Shown here: piece by piece, positions 35,250 to 43,159 of the stretch
How positions within the stretch are numbered: position 1 is the stretch's first letter
How the letters are laid out: each line of letters begins with the position of its first letter
Source: Halomonas litopenaei
Lineage (GTDB): Bacteria; Pseudomonadota; Gammaproteobacteria; Pseudomonadales; Halomonadaceae
DNA: 64,000 bases
Assembly: GCF_017303055.1 (NCBI RefSeq)
Contig: NZ_JAEKJT010000004.1
Coordinates: 62,001 to 126,000, forward strand
Reading direction: 5' to 3'
The notes under the pieces: model-generated
What the model was told of the DNA's origin: nothing
Databases searched by the model: none
Seen by the model: only the letters and a program-made list of their open reading frames with translations
Program-made: the position numbers and the translations under genes

Positions 35250-36632
35250 ATGTCACATCTCAGCCCCCCGCGCGACCCCCAGGTGGCGTCGCAATCTCCC
35301 TCTCGCACCCTGCCCAGTGCCAGCATTCCCTCTGCTGGCCGTCTGCTTCTCGGGGTGCTGGGGATGGCCAGCCTTGGCCTGTTGCTGGCGGCTTGCCAGC
35401 CCAGCGAGGGCCAGTCGAACCAGAATGCCTCAGGCGCGGCCAGCGAGGCCCCCGCCGTCGAGGTCGTCGAGGCCGTGCGCCAGCCGGTCTCGAACTGGTA
35501 TCGCTACACCACGCGCCTCGAGGCACCGGAGCGGGTCACCCTGCGTCCCCGGGTGACCGGCCAGGTCGCCGACATTCTGTTCGAGGAAGGCAGCCTGGTC
35601 GAACAGGGACAGCCCTTGGTGCGCCTGGACCTGGCCCCCTTCGAGGCACGTGTGCGTGAGCTGGAAGCCCAGCTCGCCCGAGGCAAGGCAGAGCAGGCCC
35701 GGGCCAACGGCGAGGCCAATCGCGCCAATCAGCTGGTTGGCCGCAACCTGATGGCCCGCGAGGAAGCCGAAGCACGCCGGGCAGGCGCCCAGGCTCAGGG
35801 TGCACAGGTCGCATCCCTGCAGGCCCAGCTCGACAGCGCGCGCCTGGACCTGGCACACGCCGAGGTCACCGCGCCGATCAGTGGGCGCGTCTCGCGTGCC
35901 GACCTGACCGTGGGCAACGTGGTCAGCGCCGGGCAAAGCGTGTTGACCACGATTGTCAGCACCGACCAGGTCGACGCTTACTTCGATATCGATGAACGTA
36001 CCTGGAATCGCGACTTCGCGGCGGTGACAGCCGACCAGGGCTGGCCGGTGGAGCTGCAGCTCGCTGGCCAGGATGAGTTTGCCTTCGAGGGCCAGCTCGA
36101 CTTCATCGACAACCAGGTGGATGAAGCCACCGGCACCCTGCGAGTGCGTGCCCGCTTCGATGCGGCGCATCCGTCCCTGCGTCCCGGTGCCTTTGCCAGG
36201 GTGAGACTCGCCGCTGCACGTGACCGCGAGGGTGTGCTGGTGCCCGACCGTGCCATCGGCACCGACCTGGACGCCAACTTTGTGCTGGTGGCTGGCGATG
36301 ACGGCACCCTTGCCTATCGCAAGGTGACCACCGGTGCGCGTTTCGGCGCCTGGCGCGAGATCACCGAAGGCCTGGAGGGTGGCGAGCCGGTGGTCGCGGC
36401 AGGACCGTCGAAGTTTGGCCCCGGCATGGCGGTGTCTCCCCAGGTCATCGACGGGCCGGACCGCTCCACGCTGGAACAGCTGCGCCAGCGCACCGAGCGC
36501 CTGGCCCAGCGGCTGGGCGGTTCGTCCGGCGAGATTGCGGACACACAGCCAGCGCCGAGCGACGAGGGCCCTGCTGACGCGCTTGCCGCGGACAGTGCCG
36601 CGGGCGGCGACGAAGCACAGGAGCGTTCATGA
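35250..36632 (+). CDS. RND efflux periplasmic adaptor lipoprotein (MexA/AcrA type)
   Basis: A 460-residue membrane-fusion protein. A lipobox LLLAACQPSE (Cys near residue 50) indicates export as a lipoprotein; the N-terminal tail ahead of it is unusually long, so a downstream start is possible, but GAGGAG precedes 35250. The order is RLEAPERVTLRPRVTGQVAD (first lipoyl half) and EEGSLVEQGQPLVRLD, then a coiled-coil hairpin (about 125-185), then VTAPISGRVSRADLTVGNVV (second lipoyl half) and beta-barrel/membrane-proximal domains. The tail is Asp/Ala-rich. Its stop overlaps the permease start by 4 bases (ATGA). Confidence 0.93.
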   Translation: MSHLSPPRDPQVASQSPSRTLPSASIPSAGRLLLGVLGMASLGLLLAACQPSEGQSNQNASGAASEAPAVEVVEAVRQPVSNWYRYTTRLEAPERVTLRPRVTGQVADILFEEGSLVEQGQPLVRLDLAPFEARVRELEAQLARGKAEQARANGEANRANQLVGRNLMAREEAEARRAGAQAQGAQVASLQAQLDSARLDLAHAEVTAPISGRVSRADLTVGNVVSAGQSVLTTIVSTDQVDAYFDIDERTWNRDFAAVTADQGWPVELQLAGQDEFAFEGQLDFIDNQVDEATGTLRVRARFDAAHPSLRPGAFARVRLAAARDREGVLVPDRAIGTDLDANFVLVAGDDGTLAYRKVTTGARFGAWREITEGLEGGEPVVAAGPSKFGPGMAVSPQVIDGPDRSTLEQLRQRTERLAQRLGGSSGEIADTQPAPSDEGPADALAADSAAGGDEAQERS

Positions 36633-39600
36633 ATCTGTCGAGTTTCTTCATTCGCCGTCCGGTGTTCGCGGCGGTCCTGTCGATACTGATCGTGGTGGCG
36701 GGAAGCCTGGCGCTGGTCAAGCTGCCGATCTCGGAGTATCCCGAGGTGGTGCCGCCCACGGTCGTGGTCAAGGCCAACTATCCAGGCGCCAACCCTGAAG
36801 TCATCGCCAAGACCGTGGCGACGCCCCTGGAGCAGGAGATCACCGGGGTGGAGGGAATGCTGTACATGGATTCCCAGTCCACCGCCGATGGCAACCTGAC
36901 GCTGACCGTGACCTTCGCTCTCGGCACCGACCTGGACCAGGCCCAGGTCAACGTCCAGAACCGTGTTGCCCGTGCAACACCCCGCCTGCCCCAGGAGGTT
37001 CAGGCCCTGGGCGTGACGACCGAGAAGTCGTCTCCCAACCTGACGATGGTGGTCCACCTGACCTCACCCGACGGTCGCTACGATCAGCTGTGGCTGTCGA
37101 ACTTCGCGCGGCTGAACCTGCAGGACGATATCGCTCGCCTCGATGGTGTCGGTGATGTGCAGCTGTTCGGTGCCGGCGAATATGCCATGCGGGTGTGGCT
37201 GGATCCTGACGCGGTGGCTTCCCGTGGCCTCAGCGCCAGCGATGTGGTGGCCGCCCTGCGCGAGCAGAACCAGCAGGTCGCGGCGGGTAGCCTGGGCGCA
37301 CAACCGGCGCCCAGCGAGAGCCAGTTCCAGCGCCTGCTCAACGTCAAGGGACGGCTGTCGTCACCGGAGGAATTTCGCGACATCGTGATCCGCGTGGACG
37401 ACGATGGCCGCATTACGCGCCTGGGTGACGTGGCGCGGGTCGAGCTGGGGGCTGACCAGTATGCCCTGCGCGCTCAGCTCGATGGCAAGGACGCGGTCGC
37501 CATGCCGGTCTTCCAGCGCCCCGGCTCCAATGCCATAGCGCTGTCCGACGGCGTGCGCGACTACATGTCCGAGGCGGCCAAGGCCTTCCCCGATGGCGTG
37601 GGTTACGACATCGTCTATGACCCCACCGTCTTCGTGCGCGGCTCCATCGAGGCGGTGGTCCACACCCTGCTCGAGGCGGTGCTGCTGGTGGTAGTCGTGG
37701 TCGTGCTGTTCCTGCAGACCTGGCGCGCCTCCCTGATCCCGTTGATCGCGGTACCGGTCTCGCTGATCGGCACCTTTGCGGTGATGCAGTTGATCGGGGT
37801 ATCGATCAACACCCTGTCGCTGTTCGGACTGGTGCTTGCCATCGGCATCGTGGTGGATGACGCCATCGTCGTGGTGGAGAACGTGGAGCGTAACATCGAG
37901 CTCGGCCACTCCCCCTACGAGGCGACCCAGATCGCCATGCGTGAAGTGACCGGTCCGATCATTGCCATCGCCCTGGTACTGACCGCCGTGTTCGTGCCGA
38001 CCGCGTTCATCAGTGGACTGACGGGCCAGTTCTACCAGCAGTTCGCCCTGACCATCACCATCTCGACGCTGATCTCGGCCTTCAACTCGTTGACCCTGTC
38101 ACCGGCGCTGTCGGCCCTGTTGCTCAAGCCGCATGGGGCGAAGCCGGACTGGCTGACCCGGGTGATCGATGGCCTGTTCGGACGCTGGCTGTTCGCCCCG
38201 TTCAACCGTGCCTTTGCCGCCATGTCGCGGGGCTATACAGGTCTGATTCGCCGCCTGCTGCGCTTCGGTCTGATCGTCGGCCTCGGTTATCTGGCGCTGC
38301 TCGGTCTGACCGGCAAACTGTTCCAGGAAGTGCCGGGCGGCTTTATCCCCTCCCAGGACAAGCAGTATCTGGTGGCGATGGCCCAGCTGCCTGACGCGGC
38401 AAGCCTTGAGCGCACCAGTGAGGTCATCAGCGAAATGCAGGAGATTGCGCTGTCGACCCCGGGTGTCGCCCATACCGTGGCCTTCCCTGGGCTATCGGTG
38501 AACGGCTTCGTCAATGCCTCGAATTCAGGCATCGTGTTCACCCCGCTGGATGCGTTCGAGGATCGCCAGTCGCCGGAGCTGTCTGCCAGCGCCATTGCGG
38601 CTCGCTTGAACGCCCAGTTCAGCCAGATCGACGAGGCCTATGTGGCGGTCTTCCCGCCGCCGCCGATTCTGGGACTTGGCACCACAGGTGGCTTCAAGTT
38701 GCAGCTGCAGGACCGCGGCAACGTGGGGTTCACCGGCCTGTTCGACGCTACCCAGGCGGTCGTGGCAGCGGCCAACCAGGATCCGCGCTTGGCCGGCGTG
38801 TACTCCAGCTATCGGATACAGGTACCGCAATTTGACGTGGAGGTGGACCGCGAGCAGGCGCTGGTGATGAATGTCTCGCTGGATGCGGTATTCGACACCC
38901 TGCAGATCTATCTGGGCTCGCTCTACGTCAATGACATCAACCGCTTTGGCCGCACCTATCAGGTACGCGCCCAGGCCGATGCCGAATATCGCCTGGATGC
39001 CGAGGCCATTCGTCAGCTCAAGGTGCGCAGCAACGACGGTCGGATGATCCCGCTTGGCAGCTTCGTCGACGTCAGCCCCACCACGGGACCTGACCGGGTA
39101 ATGCACTACAACACCCTTGTCAGCGCTGATATCAACGGCTCACCCGCGCCCGGCATGTCCAGCGACCAGGCCAAGCAGGCCATCGAGGAAGTGCTGGCCG
39201 ACACCTTGCCTTCCGGTGTGGACTATGAGTGGACCGAGGTGACCTATCAGCAGGTGCTGGCAGGTAACACCATGATCTACGTCTTCCCGCTGGTGGTGCT
39301 GCTGGTGTTCCTGGTGCTGGCGGCCCAGTACGAGAGCTGGTCACTGCCCTTCTCGATCATCCTGATCGTGCCGATGACACTGCTGTCTGCTATGGCCGGG
39401 GTGTGGCTGACCGGGGGAGACAACAACATCTTCACCCGTATCGGACTCATCGTGCTGGTGGCGCTGGCCTGCAAGAACGCGATTTTGCTGGTGGAGTTTG
39501 CCAGGGAACAGCAGGACCAGGGGCAGTCGCGCCTCGACGCCGTGCTGACCGCTTGCCGCCTGCGCCTTCGTCCGATCCTGATGACCTCGGTGGCCTTCAC

Positions 39601-39817
39601 CGCGGGTGTTATCCCGCTGATGCTGGCTAGCGGCGCCGGCAGCGAGATGCGTCAGGCCATGGGCGTGGCGGTGTTCTACGGGATGATTGGCGTCACCGTC
39701 TTCGGCCTGCTGCTGACCCCGCTGTTCTACGTTGGCGTGCGCCGCATGGTGGAACGCAAGCGCGCCAACGCTAGCCCCAGCGCTCCCGCACTGGAGGGCG
39801 ATGCCCCTCATCAGTGA
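36629..39817 (+). CDS. RND multidrug efflux permease (HAE1/AcrB type)
   Basis: A 1062-residue inner-membrane proton antiporter. The N-terminus MNLSSFFIRRPVFAAVLSIL and twelve hydrophobic segments in two halves follow the HAE1 plan. The proton-relay aspartates are in LAIGIVVDDAIVVVENVERN (TM4), and the TM10 Lys is in ALACKNAILLVEFA. Large periplasmic loops lie between TM1-2 and TM7-8. The partner adaptor precedes it, but no TolC-type outer-membrane factor is encoded here, so a shared one is probably used. Substrates are not predictable. The gene ends 60 bases before a strong terminator. Confidence 0.95.
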   Translation: MNLSSFFIRRPVFAAVLSILIVVAGSLALVKLPISEYPEVVPPTVVVKANYPGANPEVIAKTVATPLEQEITGVEGMLYMDSQSTADGNLTLTVTFALGTDLDQAQVNVQNRVARATPRLPQEVQALGVTTEKSSPNLTMVVHLTSPDGRYDQLWLSNFARLNLQDDIARLDGVGDVQLFGAGEYAMRVWLDPDAVASRGLSASDVVAALREQNQQVAAGSLGAQPAPSESQFQRLLNVKGRLSSPEEFRDIVIRVDDDGRITRLGDVARVELGADQYALRAQLDGKDAVAMPVFQRPGSNAIALSDGVRDYMSEAAKAFPDGVGYDIVYDPTVFVRGSIEAVVHTLLEAVLLVVVVVVLFLQTWRASLIPLIAVPVSLIGTFAVMQLIGVSINTLSLFGLVLAIGIVVDDAIVVVENVERNIELGHSPYEATQIAMREVTGPIIAIALVLTAVFVPTAFISGLTGQFYQQFALTITISTLISAFNSLTLSPALSALLLKPHGAKPDWLTRVIDGLFGRWLFAPFNRAFAAMSRGYTGLIRRLLRFGLIVGLGYLALLGLTGKLFQEVPGGFIPSQDKQYLVAMAQLPDAASLERTSEVISEMQEIALSTPGVAHTVAFPGLSVNGFVNASNSGIVFTPLDAFEDRQSPELSASAIAARLNAQFSQIDEAYVAVFPPPPILGLGTTGGFKLQLQDRGNVGFTGLFDATQAVVAAANQDPRLAGVYSSYRIQVPQFDVEVDREQALVMNVSLDAVFDTLQIYLGSLYVNDINRFGRTYQVRAQADAEYRLDAEAIRQLKVRSNDGRMIPLGSFVDVSPTTGPDRVMHYNTLVSADINGSPAPGMSSDQAKQAIEEVLADTLPSGVDYEWTEVTYQQVLAGNTMIYVFPLVVLLVFLVLAAQYESWSLPFSIILIVPMTLLSAMAGVWLTGGDNNIFTRIGLIVLVALACKNAILLVEFAREQQDQGQSRLDAVLTACRLRLRPILMTSVAFTAGVIPLMLASGAGSEMRQAMGVAVFYGMIGVTVFGLLLTPLFYVGVRRMVERKRANASPSAPALEGDAPHQ

Positions 39818-39877
39818 CCGCGCGCAGTGCGCGAGCACTGCAACGAGTTCCAATGCTGTTTCGATGACAGCCCTCTT

Positions 39878-39907
39878 GCCCCGGCCTACCCCAGCCGGGG
39901 CTTTTTT
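39878..39907 (+). terminator. Intrinsic terminator of the RND operon
   Basis: An 8-bp GC stem (GCCCCGGC/GCCGGGGC) with an 8-base loop is followed directly by six T residues, 60 bases after the permease stop. Confidence 0.88.
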
Positions 39908-40081
39908 GGTCCATCGCCGACAACGGTAAACAGGTAAGGCTTGGGACAAGGGGAACACAGAACTGGCGGCGCGCCCACGAAAGCCCATGCCGGCCACCTC
40001 GGCGAGGCGGCCCACAAAGGATGAATCAGCAAGGATGTATGAGGAAGACCGGCTCAGGAAGACTGAATCAGGAAGGATAGA

Positions 40082-40687
40082 TCAGTGCGGACGATCCTGG
40101 CGCAGGGCTTCAATGGCATCGGCCATATCCTCGGCGAGGGCGTGCACCGCAGCGCTGTCGACATCACGCTGAGCAAAGGCCCGCAGTCCCATCACTTCGG
40201 CCTGCATCCGGCGGCCGAGGCGCACCGGATCTGCCCCAGCGGGAAGCTCCTGGGCATCACGCGCTGCTTCAAAACGTTCGACAAAGCGCTGCTCCATCGC
40301 CACCAGCAGGGTCTCCGCCTTGGACAACGCCACCTGTTCACGCTCGCCCAGCTCCAGCAGACTCTTCATCAACATGCAGGCGCGGCTGGGCACTTCGCTG
40401 TCACGCAGGCCTCCCAGCTTGCGCAAATAGGCGGCAAGCCCGGACAGCGGTGACGGGTGCTCGGCCATGATCCGTTCCAGCTCTACCAGGGCCAGACGGG
40501 CATAGCGTTCAAGGGCTTCCTGAAAAAGCGCATCCTTGCTGCCAAAGGTGGCGTAGATGCTGCCAGGACGCATGTCGAGCACCCGTTCCAGATCCTTGAG
40601 CGAAGTCGCATGAAAGCCTTTCTGCCAGAACAGGTGCAGCGCTCGTTCCAGTGAGTCCTGGCGATTATGCAGTGTGGCTCGCGGCAT
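40082..40687 (-). CDS. TetR family regulator
   Basis: A 201-residue repressor. The N-terminal TetR HTH spans roughly residues 10-55 (ALHLFWQKGFHATSLKDLER, then MRPGSIYATFGSKDALF). The C-terminal ligand domain resembles the group with a conserved Cys (SRACMLMKSLLELG), common near oxidoreductase and carboxymuconolactone-decarboxylase-like genes. It is divergent from the CMD-family gene at 40924, with three matching palindromes in the gap. It probably represses itself and that gene. The RND genes converge on it and are a less likely target. Confidence 0.9.
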   Translation of the reverse strand: MPRATLHNRQDSLERALHLFWQKGFHATSLKDLERVLDMRPGSIYATFGSKDALFQEALERYARLALVELERIMAEHPSPLSGLAAYLRKLGGLRDSEVPSRACMLMKSLLELGEREQVALSKAETLLVAMEQRFVERFEAARDAQELPAGADPVRLGRRMQAEVMGLRAFAQRDVDSAAVHALAEDMADAIEALRQDRPH

Positions 40688-40729
40688 GGTGAATCCGATG
40701 TTCCCGGTCAGTGGCTGACCTTCAGAAAA

Positions 40730-40745
40730 TTGAGTGTTCGCTCAA
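40730..40745. promoter_or_regulatory. TetR operator 1
   Basis: A palindrome TTGAGTGTTCGCTCAA with 5-bp arms TTGAG/CTCAA. It lies 42 bp upstream of the TetR start codon. Confidence 0.7.
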
Positions 40746-40753
40746 ATTTTATC

Positions 40754-40769
40754 TTGAGTGATCGCTCAG
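40754..40769. promoter_or_regulatory. TetR operator 2
   Basis: TTGAGTGATCGCTCAG, 24 bp from operator 1 centre to centre. It differs from operator 1 at two positions and would overlap a promoter of either divergent gene. Confidence 0.7.
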
Positions 40770-40823
40770 GTATAGCTAGAGTATGCCGGAACGGCTTTCA
40801 GCACGGTTTGCTGGCGGCCAATC

Positions 40824-40839
40824 TTGAGCAATCGCTCAA
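40824..40839. promoter_or_regulatory. TetR operator 3
   Basis: TTGAGCAATCGCTCAA, 70 bp from operator 2 and 84 bp before the start of the CMD-family gene. It shares the TTGAG-N6-CTCAA frame and the central TCG with the other two. Confidence 0.7.
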
Positions 40840-40923
40840 CAAAACGGACTCAATGGCGCGTGCAACGCTTTAGGCTGCCACGGCCTGCGCCCTGACCACA
40901 GACGCCATCACACAGGAGGCAAC

Positions 40924-41478
40924 ATGACTCGCTTCACTCTCCATGACAAGCAAAGTGCCCCAGCCGACAGCCAGGCACTGCTCGACAACTCCGTCAAGGC
41001 GTTCGGCATGGTCCCCAACCTGCATGCGGTCATGGCCGAGGCACCGGGCCTGCTGGAAGGCTACCAGCAGCTGCACCAGCTGTTCCTGGACTCCAGTTTC
41101 GATGCGGACGAAACCACCGTGGTGTGGCAAACCATCAACGTGGAGCACAACTGCCACTACTGTGTGCCGGCGCACACCGCCATCGCCAAGCAAATGGGCG
41201 TGGACGACGCGGTCAGCGATGCCCTGCGCAACGAGACCCCGCTGCCCAACGAGCGCCTCGAAGCCCTGCGCACCTTCACCCTGAGCATGGTACGCGAGCG
41301 CGGTTTCGTGGATGCCGATGCGGTCCAGGCCTTCCTGGATGCCGGCTACACTAAGCGCCAGGTACTCGAGGTCGTGCTGGCACTGTCACAGAAGGTGATG
41401 AGCAACTACACCAACCACCTGGCCGACACTCCGGTAGACGAACCCTTCGCCAAGTTTGACTGGCACAAGGCAAAGTAA
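40924..41478 (+). CDS. Carboxymuconolactone decarboxylase family protein
   Basis: A 184-residue member of the CMD/AhpD-like superfamily. The redox motif is NVEHNCHYCVPAHTAIAKQM (C-x2-C plus His), as in peroxidase-like AhpD proteins. The gene has AGGAGG nine bases before its ATG. It is divergent from the TetR regulator and has three palindromic operators in front, so it is inducible by an unknown ligand. A reductive or antioxidant role is likelier than true decarboxylation, given the C-x-x-C motif. A dehalogenase gene follows 194 bases later on the same strand. Confidence 0.85.
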   Translation: MTRFTLHDKQSAPADSQALLDNSVKAFGMVPNLHAVMAEAPGLLEGYQQLHQLFLDSSFDADETTVVWQTINVEHNCHYCVPAHTAIAKQMGVDDAVSDALRNETPLPNERLEALRTFTLSMVRERGFVDADAVQAFLDAGYTKRQVLEVVLALSQKVMSNYTNHLADTPVDEPFAKFDWHKAK

Positions 41479-41672
41479 GTCGTGACTGGGCAACGGACCA
41501 CCCTGCAATGCTACCTTGGCCCGTTGCCCATCACACTGCCCTCCTCGCCATCTGTGCTGCTCTCAAGCACCGATCGTCCATGATGCAGATCGCGCCTGGA
41601 ACCGATAGCTTAGGTACGAGACAGCTGAGGAATAGCGAGTCAAGGCAAGCTCGTCCATTGCAAGGAGGTGAT

Positions 41673-42356
41673 ATGAGTGATCACGCAATTCCCAAGGTGC
41701 TGGTCTTCGACGTCAACGAGACGCTGCTCGACCTGACCCACCTTGAGCCACTGTTCGAGCGGCTGTTCGACGACCCTGGAATGCTGAGGGAGTGGTTTGC
41801 CCAGTTGATCCTTTACTCACAGACCATGACCCTGTCGGGGCTCTACACCCCGTTTGGACAGCTCGGCGCTGGCGCGCTGCGGATGACAGCCGATATCCAT
41901 GACATCGCCCTTGAGCAAAGCGATATCGATGAGCTGGCATCTCGCATCGGCTCCATGCCCGCACATCCGGATGTGGCCCCAGCGCTTGAACGGCTGAAGG
42001 CAGCAGGCTTCCGCCTGGTGACCCTGACCAACTCTGCCCCGGGCGCCTCACCGTCGCCACTAGAAAGGGCCGGGCTGAGCGACTATTTCGAGCGCAGCTT
42101 CAGTGTCGAGCCGGTCAGGCAATTCAAGCCCGCCGCATCCACCTATGCTCAAGTCGCCCAGGAGATGCAGGCCGAAGGGCATGAACTGTGCCTGATTGCG
42201 TGCCATTTGTGGGACACCATTGGCGCCCAGGCATGCGGCTGGCAAGGGGCACTGGTCCTGCGTCCCTACAACGCTCTGCTACCGGCGCAGAACGTCCCGA
42301 TGCCTGACTATGTCACCGATAACCTGTCACAACTGGCAGATCAATTGATTACTTAA
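41673..42356 (+). CDS. Haloacid dehalogenase type II (HAD superfamily)
   Basis: A 227-residue HAD hydrolase. The ATG at 41673 is preceded by AAGGAGGTGAT, an almost perfect ribosome-binding site, so the longer open frame from 41508 is rejected. The nucleophile motif is VFDVNETLLDL (residues about 9-19), with the Leu/Thr pattern of L-2-haloacid dehalogenases. The second motif region is LVTLTNSAPGAS, and the C-terminal CHLWDTIGAQACGWQGALVL corresponds to the H-x-W-D-x-x-G-A-x-x-x-G block. It probably hydrolyses short haloacids or a phosphoester of similar shape. Confidence 0.82.
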   Translation: MSDHAIPKVLVFDVNETLLDLTHLEPLFERLFDDPGMLREWFAQLILYSQTMTLSGLYTPFGQLGAGALRMTADIHDIALEQSDIDELASRIGSMPAHPDVAPALERLKAAGFRLVTLTNSAPGASPSPLERAGLSDYFERSFSVEPVRQFKPAASTYAQVAQEMQAEGHELCLIACHLWDTIGAQACGWQGALVLRPYNALLPAQNVPMPDYVTDNLSQLADQLIT

Positions 42357-42525
42357 CCCTATGTTATATCTTGGTTTTTAAATTCCAAGCAGTAACAGGA
42401 CAGGGCGGTCTCAATGAGTAAGTGCAATAGTGACTACACCGACGATTTGCTCCACCGCACGTTACGCGAACGATGCATCTGTAGCTGAAAAGACTTAAGG
42501 GTTTGCGCTGGCGTCGCCCGACGAC

Positions 42526-42589
42526 TTCAGCGCTTCTCTTATTCAGCGCTTCTCTTATTCAGCGCTTCTCTCATTCAGCGCTTCTCTAG
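42526..42589. repeat. Four-copy 16-bp tandem repeat
   Basis: TTCAGCGCTTCTCT starts at 42526, 42542, 42558 and 42574, with the two spacer bases varying little. It lies about 170 bp after the dehalogenase stop codon. Confidence 0.85.
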
Positions 42590-42661
42590 GCACCAGCGAT
42601 AATCTGGCGAATTGATAGACGGCTATCGACAGGTGGCTATCAACAGAGCGGTCAGGCCATA

Positions 42662-42677
42662 TGTGACAATTGTCACC
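42662..42677. promoter_or_regulatory. CRP-like palindrome
   Basis: TGTGACAATTGTCACC matches TGTGA-N6-TCACA at nine of ten informative bases, with a perfect GTGACAATTGTCAC core. It is about 500 bp upstream of the sulfatase, too far for a standard site unless the transcript starts early. Confidence 0.4.
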
Positions 42678-42861
42678 TCAAGATACCGAGACTGACTTTT
42701 TCTTTTGCCTGGTCTTGCCAGATCTTCACGCTTTTCATCTCTCTCGTTTTTTCTTGCGCTGTTGCCCCCTCTTTCTATCTCCCCTCTTTCTCTCCCGTGA
42801 CGCCTCTTACAGCGCCTCGCTTCTCCGACATCTGGTCTCCAAGATGCAGGTGTCCTTAGGG

Positions 42862-42920
42862 GCATTAGGAGCATTCGGAGCATTCGGAGCATTCGGAGCA
42901 TTCGGAGCATTAGCAGCATT
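42862..42920. repeat. 9-bp tandem repeat (GCATTCGGA)
   Basis: GCATT recurs at 42862, 42871, 42880, 42889, 42898, 42907 and 42916. The four central units are identical GCATTCGGA. The period is a multiple of three, so any frame through it reads a repeated tripeptide. Confidence 0.85.
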
Positions 42921-43159
42921 TACAATAAACCTACAAAGTGACAATGCCGTCGATCTCGTCAGTAAATGCCGGGAAATAATAGGGCTAATCAACGAATCGG
43001 AGTCATTCTCACCTGTGGCCATAGCGGAGATCTGGCTCAGCCGAGGTTTTCAGCACATAAAATCAGCGAACGTTATCTATACTCGGCCTGGGAACAAATA
43101 AGAACCCATCGCTAGATTTTGTGATTCAGAGCAAGCGCTATCGTCAGGGAGACGTCAAG

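Larger units (their letters stand above)
42357..43159. other. 800-bp gap with repeats and a CRP-like site
   Basis: No confident gene. The gap holds a 16-bp tandem repeat (42526), a CRP-like palindrome (42662) and a 9-bp tandem repeat (42862). A plus-strand frame (42670-43101) and a minus-strand frame (42623-42919) are both open, but each owes its length to the repeats, so neither is called. The sulfatase promoter should lie in its last 100 bases. Confidence 0.55.

Noticed and set aside
36314..37057. A 247-codon minus-strand frame across the adaptor-permease junction
   Set aside because: It is antisense to two well-supported RND genes that overlap by 4 bases.
42662..42677. CRP site directly controlling the sulfatase
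   Set aside because: It is about 500 bp from the start codon, so I list it only as a sequence match and do not assign a target.
42623..42919. A 98-codon minus-strand frame with Met-Leu-Arg repeats
   Set aside because: Same 9-bp array read on the other strand, followed by a low-complexity Arg/Glu stretch.
42670..43101. A 143-codon frame with repeated Gly-Ala-Phe
   Set aside because: The repeat arises from the 9-bp array, the N-terminal half has no protein-like pattern, and the start lacks a ribosome-binding site.
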